Assembly (NCBI RefSeq): GCF_016863275.1
Contig: NZ_BOOO01000024.1
Location: 124,001 to 188,000 of the forward strand
Reading direction: 5' to 3'
Origin: Planotetraspora mira
GTDB taxonomy: Bacteria > Actinomycetota > Actinomycetes > Streptosporangiales > Streptosporangiaceae
Length of the DNA: 64,000 nucleotides
Below the pieces are notes generated by a model. It made no database searches, had not been told where the DNA came from, and saw only the letters and a list, made by a program, of their open reading frames with translations. The position numbers and the translations under genes were made by a program. Positions within the stretch are counted from its first letter, which is position 1; each line of letters begins with the position of its first letter. Positions 34,369-42,594 of the stretch are shown piece by piece.

Positions 34369-35060
34369 CCTCCGGGGTCCCCGTCATGCGCGTCCATCGG
34401 GCCACCAAGCTCCATCCGGGTGGCGTCACCGCCCTCAACGACGTCTCACTGGTGATCGACGAGGGAGAGCTGCTCTCCATCGTCGGCCCGTCGGGATCGG
34501 GCAAGTCCACGCTGCTGAACATCATGGGCACGCTCGACCTGCCGACCAGCGGCACCGTGGAGATCGGCGGCCAGGACGTCGCGGCCCTCACCGACCGCCG
34601 GCTGTCCGCGCTGCGCGGCCGGCTTCTGGGGTTCGTCTTCCAGCAGTTCCACCTGACGGACGGGCTGAGCGCCACCGAGAACGTGGCCACCGGGCTGCTC
34701 TACGCCGGGGTGCCGCACCGCAGACGCCGCCCGCTCGCTCTGGAGGCGCTGGCGCGGGTCGGGCTCGCCCACCGGGTCGGGCATATGCCCCATCAGCTCT
34801 CCGGCGGGGAGCGGCAGCGGGTCGCCATCGCGCGGGCCCTGGTCAACGAGCCCGCGCTGGTCCTCGCGGACGAGCCGACGGGCGCCCTCGACACGGCCAA
34901 CGGCCAGGCCGTGCTCGAACTGCTGATCAAGCTGAACGCCGAGGGCACCACGATCGCGATCGTCACCCATGACAGGGACATCGCGGCACGGGTGCCCCGG
35001 CGGGTGGAGATCCTCGACGGCCGGATCGTGGCCGACGCCCGCACGGGGAGCATGTCATGA
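34365..35060 (+). CDS. ABC transporter ATP-binding protein, MacB/LolD type
   Basis: A 231-aa ATPase. Walker [11 protein letters not shown]-loop FVFQQFHL, signature [15 protein letters not shown], Walker [13 protein letters not shown] and the H-loop VTHD are all intact. This type powers FtsX-like permeases that act on periplasmic or lipid-linked substrates. The gene is coupled to both neighbours by 4-bp overlaps. Confidence 0.94.
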   Translation: MTSGVPVMRVHRATKLHPGGVTALNDVSLVIDEGELLSIVGPSGSGKSTLLNIMGTLDLPTSGTVEIGGQDVAALTDRRLSALRGRLLGFVFQQFHLTDGLSATENVATGLLYAGVPHRRRRPLALEALARVGLAHRVGHMPHQLSGGERQRVAIARALVNEPALVLADEPTGALDTANGQAVLELLIKLNAEGTTIAIVTHDRDIAARVPRRVEILDGRIVADARTGSMS

Positions 35061-36268
35061 GGCGGGCCACTCGGACCGACCCCGTCCGTCTCGCCCCGGG
35101 CGACATCCTGCGGCTCGGGCTGCTGGGCATCCGCACCCGGAAGATGCGGGCGGCCCTGTCCGCCCTGGGCATCTCGATCGGCATCGCCACTCTGATCATC
35201 GTGATGGGGATCCCGGCGTCCAGCCAGAAGGCCCTGATGAACGAGCTGTCCGCGCTCGGCACCAACATGCTGCGCGCGGAACCCATGCCCAACCAGGACC
35301 CCCCGGTCCTGCTGCCGGAGTCGGCCGACGGCATGGCCGCCCGCATCGCCCCCGTCACCGTGGCGAGCGCGGTCGCCAACACCCACGCCGTCGTGGCCCG
35401 ATCGGACAAGGTCGACGCCGGGGACGCCGCCGGCATCAGCGTGCTCGCCAGTCGCGTCAACCTGCTCGCCGCGGTCAACGGCTCGGTCCAGTACGGACGA
35501 TTCCTCACCGCCTCGACCGACAGGTTCCCGACCGTCGTCCTCGGATATCAGGCCGCGGCACGTCTCGGCGTCAACGAGTTGCCGCCCGGCCAGGAGCCCC
35601 CGCAGGTGTTCGTCGGCGACCACTGGTTCACCGTGATCGGCATTCTGCGCTCGATGCCACTCGCCCCCGAGCTGGACCGCTCCGTCCTGGTCGGCTGGGA
35701 GGCCGCCCGGAAGTACCTGCGCTTCGACGGGCATCCGACGGTCGTCTACGTACAGGCGAGGGAGGACGCCCTGGAGGACGTGCGGGAGGTCCTGCCCGCC
35801 ACCCTCCACCCGGAGACGCCCGACCTGGTGGTGGTCAGCCGCCCCTCGGACGCGCTTGCGGCCAAGCGCGTGACGGAGACCACGTTCTCCGCGCTCTTCC
35901 TCGGGCTCGCCGGCGTCGCCCTGCTGGTCGGAGGCATCGGTGTGGCCAACACCATGGTGGTCTCCGTCCTGGAGCGCCGCCGCGAGATCGGCCTGCGGCG
36001 GGCGCTCGGTGCGACCCGCGGCCACATCCGAGCTCAGTTCCTCACCGAGTCGGTCGCGCTCTCCGGGCTGGGAGGTGTGATCGGCACCCTGCTGGGGGTC
36101 CTGGTGGCCGTCGGCTACTCGGCGTACCAGGGGTGGCCGCCGGTGATCCCGCCGGTCGCGGCCTTCGGCGGCATCGGCGGGGCCGTGGTGGTCGGCATGG
36201 CCGCCGGGGTCTACCCCTCGATCCGCGCCTCACGCCTGACCCCGACCGACGCCCTGGCCGCGCCCTGA
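35057..36268 (+). CDS. FtsX-like ABC transporter permease
   Basis: A 403-aa MacB-type permease. The first transmembrane helix ([19 protein letters not shown]) is followed by a ~230-residue external MacB core domain and three C-terminal helices in the FtsX domain ([20 protein letters not shown] and [12 protein letters not shown] cytoplasmic loop). Four transmembrane segments are typical. It should form the exporter with the ATPase and the membrane-fusion-like protein; the substrate may be an antimicrobial or a cell-wall compound, as for similar two-component-linked exporters. Confidence 0.92.
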   Translation: MRRATRTDPVRLAPGDILRLGLLGIRTRKMRAALSALGISIGIATLIIVMGIPASSQKALMNELSALGTNMLRAEPMPNQDPPVLLPESADGMAARIAPVTVASAVANTHAVVARSDKVDAGDAAGISVLASRVNLLAAVNGSVQYGRFLTASTDRFPTVVLGYQAAARLGVNELPPGQEPPQVFVGDHWFTVIGILRSMPLAPELDRSVLVGWEAARKYLRFDGHPTVVYVQAREDALEDVREVLPATLHPETPDLVVVSRPSDALAAKRVTETTFSALFLGLAGVALLVGGIGVANTMVVSVLERRREIGLRRALGATRGHIRAQFLTESVALSGLGGVIGTLLGVLVAVGYSAYQGWPPVIPPVAAFGGIGGAVVVGMAAGVYPSIRASRLTPTDALAAP

Positions 36269-36286
36269 ACAGAGCCTCATCGATCC

Positions 36287-36303
36287 CTGACAGGTTCCTC
36301 ACA
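36287..36303 (+). promoter_or_regulatory. Direct-repeat operator CTGACA-N5-CTCACA, second copy
   Basis: Same layout as 32615-32631: half-sites with an 11-bp period, GGTT in between, and 23 bp to the ATG at 36326. It lies in the 57-bp gap after the permease gene, so the second lipoprotein can have its own promoter under the same regulator. Confidence 0.58.
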
Positions 36304-36325
36304 ATGACTGGAGATGCTCTGCCCC

Positions 36326-36961
36326 ATGATTTCCCTCTCTGATCGCACCATCCGGGTCGCCGCCGTGGTGCTCGCCGGCTGGTGTGCGCTCACCGCGTGC
36401 GGCGGCTCGGACAGCAAGGCGGCGACAACGCAGAACGACGGCGTCGCGTCCCTGGTCAGCGAGTCTCCCGCCAGTACATCCGGCACGGCGAAGCCCGATT
36501 CGGCGGGAGACTCCTCCTCCGACTCCTCTTCCGAGTCCAAGCGGCCCCAGTTGCGGCTGGACAGCTCCGCGGAGGAGGTGGCGGCGTACCGGAAGGCCTA
36601 CGCCGCCTGTCTGACGGACCATGGAGCGCCCACCAAGACGAGCGGTGAGCCCACCAAGGCGGAAGTGAAGGCGTACGAGGCCGCGAGGAAGGCCTGCGTG
36701 AACAAGGAACCGCTGATGCCGCCGGAGTTCAGCCCCAAGACGAACCCCCACTACGCCGACGACGTGCGCAAAGAGGTGGCGTGTCTGAAGAGGCACGGGT
36801 TCAAGGTGCACATCACGCCGGCCACGGGTTCCGACCCCAACGCGATCGGGTGGACGTACGACAGCATCCCGGGGGAGGGCGTGGACATCACGAAGATCCA
36901 GAATGTTTGCCGGGCCGAGGGATACGGCGGCGGAGCCGCCCTAGAACCAGGCGCCGCCTGA
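36326..36961 (+). CDS. Putative lipoprotein, paralogue of the 32654 gene
   Basis: A 211-aa exported protein. A signal peptide with the lipobox LTAC (cysteine near residue 24) is followed by a serine-rich linker (SSSDSSSESKRPQLRLDS), then a helical domain with several conserved cysteines (AYAACLTDHG, AARKACV, VACLKRHG, NVCRAEG). The cysteines pair in spacing with those of the first lipoprotein, suggesting shared disulfides. The two genes bracket the export operon and share an operator. ATG 36326 is preferred over 36314, since GGAG would lie directly against the latter. The 53-bp repeat array begins 17 bp after its stop. Confidence 0.8.
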   Translation: MISLSDRTIRVAAVVLAGWCALTACGGSDSKAATTQNDGVASLVSESPASTSGTAKPDSAGDSSSDSSSESKRPQLRLDSSAEEVAAYRKAYAACLTDHGAPTKTSGEPTKAEVKAYEAARKACVNKEPLMPPEFSPKTNPHYADDVRKEVACLKRHGFKVHITPATGSDPNAIGWTYDSIPGEGVDITKIQNVCRAEGYGGGAALEPGAA

Positions 36962-36977
36962 CCACCCCTCCCTTGGC

Positions 36978-37385
36978 CGTGATCATGCACAGGTTCGGTG
37001 ACAGGCCGTCTGACCTGTGCCGATCCCGGGCGTGATCATGCACAGGTTCGATGGCGGGCCGTCTGACCTGCGCCGATCCAGATCGTGATCATGCACGGAT
37101 TCGGCGTTGCAGGGGTTGACCTGCGGCGATGTGCAGCGTGATCATGCACGGAATCGGAAGAGGGCGCGCTGAGCTGGGAAATCTCTCCCCGTGATCATGC
37201 ACGTGCGGGGGCCGTGCATGATCACGCCTGGAGCGTGGCCAGGTCGGCGGTGCCGTACCCGAAGGTGTGCATGATCACGTATGCCGTGAGGCCAGGTCAG
37301 GAGTGCTCCACCCGAAGGTGTGCATGATCACGCTTCGGAAAATGGCAGGTCAGACAGCCTGCCACCGAACCTGTGCATGATCACG
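36978..37385. repeat. 53-bp repeat array A, orientation switch in the middle
   Basis: Nine copies of a 13-bp core. Five forward copies CGTGATCATGCAC start at 36978, 37031, 37084, 37137 and 37190; four reverse copies GTGCATGATCACG start at 37214, 37267, 37320 and 37373. Spacing within each half is exactly 53 bp. The 40 bp after each core are related but diverged: near-core AGGTTCG or ACCTTCG, and TGACCTG about 20 bp later, so AGGT and ACCT can pair (in the first unit GCACAGGT 36987-36994 with ACCTGTGC 37013-37020). The halves meet across 11 bp (37203-37213). The array fills the whole gap between two convergent genes and holds no credible ORF (53 is not a multiple of three). Confidence 0.93.
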
Positions 37386-37402
37386 CCGGAGGGGTGGAGG
37401 GG

Positions 37403-38041
37403 TCACTCGGGCCAGGCGGAGTTCTGGATGACTTCGACGAAGTCGATGTGGCGGAAGCCCGGGACGAAGTGCTCGAGCACGTCCGCGTTGACGGTGCCGA
37501 ACGTCGTAGCCGGCCGATCCTTGAACCCGTCGGTGAACGCCGCCAGGATCTGTCGTTTGAAGTCGGGGCGCGGATGGGCGGCGACGACCGCCGCGACGTC
37601 ATCGGGGTCGAGATCGTCATGACCGATGCCGAGCACGTCCGTCTCCACACCTGCCGTGACCAGGGCGATCTCGGGATCCAGCCGGTAGGGGACCTCGGGC
37701 GTGGTGTGCAGGGCGATCGCCTCCCACACTCTGCGGACGTCGGCCGCGGGCACGCCATGGGAGTCGAGGAACCTGCGAGCCTCGTCGGCCCCGTCGAGCT
37801 CGAACCGCTGGTCGGTGCGCCGGTAGGTCTCGGTCAGCCCCAGGTCGTGGAACATCGCGCCGACATACAGCAACTCGGCGTCGGCCGACAGCCCGAGACG
37901 TCTGCCCTGCAGCGTCCCGAAGAGGTAGACACGCCGGGAGTGGTGATAGATCAGGGGCGTCGCGGCGTCCCGGACGAGTTCGGTCGCCTCAACCGCGAGT
38001 TGCGAGTCGGGGACGGCGACGCCCGCGATGGTCTCCGACAT
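37403..38041 (-). CDS. HD-domain protein, cyanamide-hydratase-like
   Basis: A 212-aa soluble protein of the HD phosphohydrolase superfamily. YHHSRRVYLFG supplies the first histidine, FHDLGLT the HD pair, and HTTPEVPYRLDPE the later metal-binding part. The layout resembles fungal cyanamide hydratase and its many bacterial homologues, whose substrates are unknown. AAGGAG lies before ATG 38041, so the longer open frame is not used. It is divergent from the DUF2786 gene and both are enclosed by 53-bp repeat arrays; its stop is 17 bp from array A. Confidence 0.8.
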   Translation of the reverse strand: MSETIAGVAVPDSQLAVEATELVRDAATPLIYHHSRRVYLFGTLQGRRLGLSADAELLYVGAMFHDLGLTETYRRTDQRFELDGADEARRFLDSHGVPAADVRRVWEAIALHTTPEVPYRLDPEIALVTAGVETDVLGIGHDDLDPDDVAAVVAAHPRPDFKRQILAAFTDGFKDRPATTFGTVNADVLEHFVPGFRHIDFVEVIQNSAWPE

Positions 38042-38227
38042 GTCAGCGATCTCCTTCGGCCACCTGTGCTGTCTGGCTGGAACATGCCCTGCCGTTTGGC
38101 CGGATTGCCTCCCCATAAGGACAAGAACGCCTGGTAGGACATGGTCTGCCCGTTCGTGGCGCCTGCCGGAGACCGTCGGTGGGGTCTGCGAGGATGCGGT
38201 CTCCGGACGTCCAAAGGGGGCCGATCG

Positions 38228-39463
38228 ATGGGTGAGCTGGATGGAGCCGCGGAGGAGATGGCGAAGATGGCCGAGTGGCTCGTCTCCAAGGCGCTGCTCC
38301 ACCGGCGCTGCTACGACGAGCACCGGCTTCGCCGGTCGCTGACGGCTCTGACCGATCGGTCCGATCAGGCAGGTTGGGCGCGGACGGTCGACCGTACGCT
38401 GCTTTCCGGCCTGCGACAGGCGGTCACCGCCGCGTGGCAGGCCGGCTGGCAACCCGCGGACGTCGCTCGGAGGGTTCGCCGCCTGTTCGGCGGCGAGCAT
38501 GTACGGCTCGCCATCGATGCGATGGCCGAGGAGATGCGGGCATACGCCGCAGTGACCGTGGATGACCGGTGGCTGGCTCAGCTTTCCGCGCTCGACGCCA
38601 GCGTGTGGTGGGAGGCCGACGAGGAGATCCTCCGCGAGAAGGGCGACCGCGTCGCGATGGTCACCCGTGCCTTTGAGGTCCTGTCAGTGCTGACCATGCT
38701 TCCCCGGCTGGAGCGGCTCTGTCCACTGCCCGGTACGGCCCGCCGTGCCGTACATGTCCCTGGCCGGGTGGCCAGTGAGCGGACCCTGGCCCGGATCCGC
38801 GCGTTGCTGGCGAAGGCCGAGTCCACCGAGTTCCCCGCCGAGGCGGAGACGTTCACGTCGGCGGCGCAGTCGCTGATGGCCAGGCACAGCATCGACGCCG
38901 CGATGCTCGCCGCCGAGCCCGGCGGCGTGCAGGAGCCGGGTGGCCGCCGGTTGGGGATCGAGGCCCCCTATGAGAAGCCCAAGGCGATCCTGCTCGACGT
39001 CGTCGCCTCGGCCAACCGGTGCCGCGCGATCTGGAGCAAGGACCTCGGATTCTCCACGGTGCTCGGGTTCGACCCCGATCTCGACGCGGTGGAGTTGTTG
39101 TTCACGTCGCTGCTGGTGCAGGCGACCTCGGCGATGGTTCAGGCCGGTGCCCGCCGTGACCTGGCCGGGAGGTCACGCACCCGATCGTTCCGTCAGTCGT
39201 TCCTCGCGGCATATGCCCAGCGCATCGGCGAACGGCTCCGGGCGGCCTCGGGCGAGGCGGTACGGCAGGCCGTGGCCGAGGCAGGAAGTGATCTTCTGCC
39301 GGTGCTGGCCGCCCGGGAGCAGGCGGTGGACAAGGCCGTCACCACGCTGTTCCCCCGGCTGGCGCGGAGCGGTGTCATGTCGGTCAACGATCGAGAGGGC
39401 TGGATGTCCGGGAGGGCCGCCGCCGACCTGGCCACCCTCCACGTCCGGGACAAGATCGCCTAA
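38228..39463 (+). CDS. DUF2786 domain-containing protein
   Basis: A 411-aa protein. The DUF2786 motif is at about residues 194-240 (RIRALLAKAESTEFPAEA then FTSAAQSLMARHSID). C-terminal to it come segments like KAILLDVVASANRCRAIWS and FTSLLVQATSAMVQAG, as in long actinobacterial DUF2786 proteins. DUF2786 also occurs in phage- and conjugation-related proteins, but no function is established. Starts at ATG 38228 after AAAGGGGG. Divergent from the HD-domain gene; followed by a short minisatellite and repeat array B. Confidence 0.8.
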   Translation: MGELDGAAEEMAKMAEWLVSKALLHRRCYDEHRLRRSLTALTDRSDQAGWARTVDRTLLSGLRQAVTAAWQAGWQPADVARRVRRLFGGEHVRLAIDAMAEEMRAYAAVTVDDRWLAQLSALDASVWWEADEEILREKGDRVAMVTRAFEVLSVLTMLPRLERLCPLPGTARRAVHVPGRVASERTLARIRALLAKAESTEFPAEAETFTSAAQSLMARHSIDAAMLAAEPGGVQEPGGRRLGIEAPYEKPKAILLDVVASANRCRAIWSKDLGFSTVLGFDPDLDAVELLFTSLLVQATSAMVQAGARRDLAGRSRTRSFRQSFLAAYAQRIGERLRAASGEAVRQAVAEAGSDLLPVLAAREQAVDKAVTTLFPRLARSGVMSVNDREGWMSGRAAADLATLHVRDKIA

Positions 39464-39474
39464 GGCGCCCCACG

Positions 39475-39560
39475 CCCCCATGTCCCGCCCCCATGTCCCG
39501 GCCCCATGTCCCGGCCCCATGTCCCGGCCCATGTCCCGGCGCCGAGTCCCGGCCCCGACT
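39475..39560 (+). repeat. CCCCATGTCCCGG minisatellite
   Basis: Five near-identical head-to-tail units of 12-13 bp (CCCCATGTCCCGG and variants) followed by one or two degenerate ones (GCCGAGTCCCGG). It starts just after the DUF2786 stop and precedes array B. Probably replication slippage; any role in termination is speculation. Confidence 0.75.
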
Positions 39561-39587
39561 CCTGGGGCTCGGGACCCAGCTCTCGAG

Positions 39588-39958
39588 CGTGATCATGCAC
39601 ACCTTCGCGAATACGCCTTCTGAGCTGTGGAGATGCCGCGCGTGATCATGCGCACTTTCTGTGAATGACGCACCGACCTGCTGCGATGCATTTCGTGATC
39701 ATGCACGTCGCCACTCGCGACGGCGGGCTGTCCGCGCATGATCACGAAACACGAACGCTCAGGTAGGGACTTGTGCGCGCGAACTTGTGCATGATCACGA
39801 AATGCATATGGCCAGCTCAAGCCCGGTTTTCCAGAAGGTGTGCATGATCACGCGGAGTGTTTCCGCAGGTGGAGGGATGCGTTGCCGAACCTGTGCATGA
39901 TCACGCTCAGGGGAGGGGCTGGTCGGGGGTGGTTTTTACGAACCTGTGCATGATCACG
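39588..39958. repeat. 53-bp repeat array B, orientation switch in the middle
   Basis: Eight cores of the family seen in array A. Forward copies start at 39588, 39641 (variant CGTGATCATGCGC) and 39694. Reverse copies start at 39734 (variant GCGCATGATCACG), 39787, 39840, 39893 and 39946. Spacing is again exactly 53 bp within each half; the halves are separated by 27 bp. The right end carries CCGGAGGGG after the last core, as does array A, so the arrays have a common origin. It lies between the DUF2786 gene and the APC transporter gene. Confidence 0.92.
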
Positions 39959-40072
39959 CCGGAGGGGGCTGGGGATATATACGTTTTCTTGACGCCTTGG
40001 TGTGATAGCAACCCCCATCTGCCTTAGTAGTGTGCATTCGGCTTTATGCGAATTTGACGGGGAGGTGACCGA

Positions 40073-41995
40073 GTGGCCGGGTTAGTGCGGCCCCCGGTGG
40101 CGGGGGATCTGCGGACGTGGCTGCTCGACGGGCTACACCAGGAGGACCTGAAGGCCGTGGGGCCACATGGTCCCGACGCGCCGGGAGAGCAACATCGGTG
40201 GTGGCAGGTGATGTGCCTGACCGGTGTGGACTACTTCTCGACGCTGGGCTATCAGCCGGGCATCGCCGCACTGGCGGCGGGTGCGTTGTCGCCGATCGCC
40301 ACGCTCTTCCTCGTGTTGCTGACCTTGTTCGGGGCGTTGCCGGTCTATCGGCGGGTGGCGGCGGAGAGCCCGTACGGCCAGGGTTCGATCGCGATGCTCG
40401 AGCGACTGGCCCCGCAGTGGTGGGGCAAGTTGTTCGTGCTGGTCCTGCTGGGGTTCGCGGCCACGGACTTCGTGATCACGATGACCTTGTCGGCCGCCGA
40501 CGCCACGGCGCACATCCTGGAGAATCCGTTCGTCCCCCACCTGTTCGACGGCCATCAGGTCCTCGTCACGCTGGGCCTGCTGACCTTGCTGAGCGCGGTG
40601 TTCCTGAAGGGCTTCAAGGAGGCCATCGGCATCGCGGTGGTGCTGGTCGGCGTCTATCTGGTGCTCAACGCGGTGGTCGTGGCCACGGCCCTCGTGCACG
40701 TCGTTGAGCAGCCCGACCTGGTCGTGAGCTGGAAAAAGGTCCTGACCAGCGACCACAGCAGCCCGCTCGCGATGGTCGCCGTCTCGTTGCTGGTGATGCC
40801 GAAACTCGCGCTCGGCATGTCCGGCTTCGAGACGGGTGCGGCTGTGATGCCGCTGGTCAAGGGTGATCTGAAGGGCCGGATCGCCGGCACCAAGCGCATG
40901 CTGACCGTCGCCGCCCTGATCATGAGCGTCTTCCTGATCTTCAGCAGCTTCGCGACGAGCGTACTGATCCCGGAGAAGGAGTTCCAGGAAGGAGGGAAGG
41001 CCGCGGGCCGGGCCCTCGCCTATCTCGCCCACGACTACCTGGGCAACTATTTCGGGACGCTCTATGACGTCAGCACGATCGCGATCCTGTGGTTCGCCGG
41101 GGCGTCGGCGATGGCGGGACTGATCAACCTCGTCCCGCGCTACCTGCCCCGGTATGGCATGGCCCCCGACTGGACGCGCGCCGTCCGGCCGCTGGTGCTG
41201 GTGTTCACCGCGATCGCCTTCGCCATCACGATCATCTTCCACGCCGACGTCGACGCCCAGGGCGGCGCGTACGCCACGGGCGTGCTCGTGCTGATCCTCT
41301 CCGCGGCCGTCGCGGTGGCGGTCGCCGCCGCCCGCGCCGGGCAGACGAAACTGGTGGCCGCGTTCGGAGTGATCGGCGTCGTCCTCGCCTACACGCTGGT
41401 GGCCAACGTGATCGAACGCCCAGACGGCGTGAAGATCGCGTTCTTCTTCATCGTCGCGATCATCGTGACGTCGATCGTTTCGCGTGCCACCCGCTCCACC
41501 GAGTTGCGGGTGACCGAGGTGCATCTCGATCCGCTCGCCGAGAAGCTCGTCGTCGAAGCATGCGGAGAGATCCACCTGATCGCGAACGAGCCGCACCAGC
41601 GCAACCAGAGTGAGTACACCGACAAGCGCCGCGAGCAGTGGCTGAACCACCGGCTGCCGAGCTCGGAGCCCATCATGTTCGTCGAGGTGACGGTTCCGGA
41701 CGCCTCCGAGTTCGAGACCGAACTCCGAGTCAGCGGCGAGGAGTTGTACGGCCACCGCATCCTGCGCATCGAGAGCTCGACCGTGCCGAACGCGCTGGCG
41801 GCGCTTCTCCTGTATCTCAGGGACCGCACGGGGCAGGTGCCGCACATCTACTTCCACTGGACCGAGGGCAACCCGATCGCCGCCATGCTCCGCTACCTCC
41901 TCTTCGGCGGCGGGGACGTGCCGCCCCTGACCCGTGAGGTGTTGCGCCAGGCCGAGCCCGACGTCGAGCGACGGCCGCACGTCCACGTCGGCTAG
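40073..41995 (+). CDS. APC-superfamily permease with C-terminal soluble domain
   Basis: A 640-aa membrane transporter. About twelve hydrophobic helices occupy residues ~45-470 (for example [54 protein letters not shown]). The N-terminal [13 protein letters not shown] and FETG segments suggest an amino acid or cation APC permease. The last ~170 residues ([18 protein letters not shown] onward) are hydrophilic and may be regulatory. GGGGAGGTGACC precedes the GTG start. It is the first gene after repeat array B; no riboswitch fold is evident in the short leader. Confidence 0.85.
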   Translation: MAGLVRPPVAGDLRTWLLDGLHQEDLKAVGPHGPDAPGEQHRWWQVMCLTGVDYFSTLGYQPGIAALAAGALSPIATLFLVLLTLFGALPVYRRVAAESPYGQGSIAMLERLAPQWWGKLFVLVLLGFAATDFVITMTLSAADATAHILENPFVPHLFDGHQVLVTLGLLTLLSAVFLKGFKEAIGIAVVLVGVYLVLNAVVVATALVHVVEQPDLVVSWKKVLTSDHSSPLAMVAVSLLVMPKLALGMSGFETGAAVMPLVKGDLKGRIAGTKRMLTVAALIMSVFLIFSSFATSVLIPEKEFQEGGKAAGRALAYLAHDYLGNYFGTLYDVSTIAILWFAGASAMAGLINLVPRYLPRYGMAPDWTRAVRPLVLVFTAIAFAITIIFHADVDAQGGAYATGVLVLILSAAVAVAVAAARAGQTKLVAAFGVIGVVLAYTLVANVIERPDGVKIAFFFIVAIIVTSIVSRATRSTELRVTEVHLDPLAEKLVVEACGEIHLIANEPHQRNQSEYTDKRREQWLNHRLPSSEPIMFVEVTVPDASEFETELRVSGEELYGHRILRIESSTVPNALAALLLYLRDRTGQVPHIYFHWTEGNPIAAMLRYLLFGGGDVPPLTREVLRQAEPDVERRPHVHVG

Positions 41996-42135
41996 TCGCG
42001 TTGGTCCCGCGCCGATATCCCGGGAAGGTCACGATCGAATCGGGGCAATAGAGATTTCATCAATATCCGGCCTAGACACGTAGGAACCTCGTCAAGACCG
42101 GCGATCTGCCTGCTTGTCTGTACTTGGCTGGACAC

Positions 42136-42591
42136 ATGAGGATGGGACGTCCGGCCGGTCCCCGGCACACCGAACTGCTGATCGCGGCGGGATTCGCCGT
42201 GGTCGTGGGGGGCTGCCTGACGGCGACCGCGGTCTTCCCTCCGGGGGAGATCGTGGGCCGGATCGCCGTCCTCGCCGCCGTCCTGTGCGTCTTCGCGGCT
42301 CGGACGGCCGATCCTCTCGCGGCCCTGGCCACCGCGGTCATGGGCTGGCTGGTCGCCACCGGATTCCTGGTGAACCACGAGGGTGAGCTCCGCTTCACCG
42401 GCTGGCCCGATCTGCTGCGTCTCGCCGTCCTCGTCGCGGCCGTCGCCATCGGGACGCTGTGGGGTCGGATCAGAATCGCCCGCCAGTACGCCGCTGTGAC
42501 GATCATCGAGATCGCCCCCGACGACCCGATGCTCGCCGATGCCGCCGCCCTCGCCGAACCGGCCGGTACGGCGAGGGCGGTGAACCACTGA
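42136..42591 (+). CDS. Small membrane protein, possibly DUF4118-like
   Basis: A 151-aa protein with four likely transmembrane helices between residues ~13 and 115 (LLIAAGFAVVVGGCLTATAV, IAVLAAVLCVFAAR, LATAVMGWLVATGFLV, LLRLAVLVAAVAIGTLWG) and a polar tail. The last two helices followed by GRIRIARQ resemble the KdpD-type DUF4118 sensor region, but no kinase part exists. ATG 42136 is used; TTG 42124 is another option. It ends just before the convergent lysA gene. Confidence 0.62.
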   Translation: MRMGRPAGPRHTELLIAAGFAVVVGGCLTATAVFPPGEIVGRIAVLAAVLCVFAARTADPLAALATAVMGWLVATGFLVNHEGELRFTGWPDLLRLAVLVAAVAIGTLWGRIRIARQYAAVTIIEIAPDDPMLADAAALAEPAGTARAVNH

Positions 42592-42594
42592 CGG

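Noticed and set aside
36978-39958. CRISPR arrays
   Set aside because: The core is only 13 bp, the 40-bp segments between cores are related to each other rather than unique, orientation flips inside each array, and no cas gene is present.
36978-39958. Plasmid iterons or a replication origin
   Set aside because: No replication initiator gene, no AT-rich melting region next to the cores; the possibility is not excluded but not supported.
39989-40072. Clear promoter or riboswitch before the APC permease
   Set aside because: A TTGACG box is present, but no -10 box at a suitable distance and no conserved RNA fold could be recognised by eye.
40133-41986. A 617-codon minus-strand open frame
   Set aside because: It is fully antisense to the APC permease and is low-complexity, rich in H, R, D and Q.
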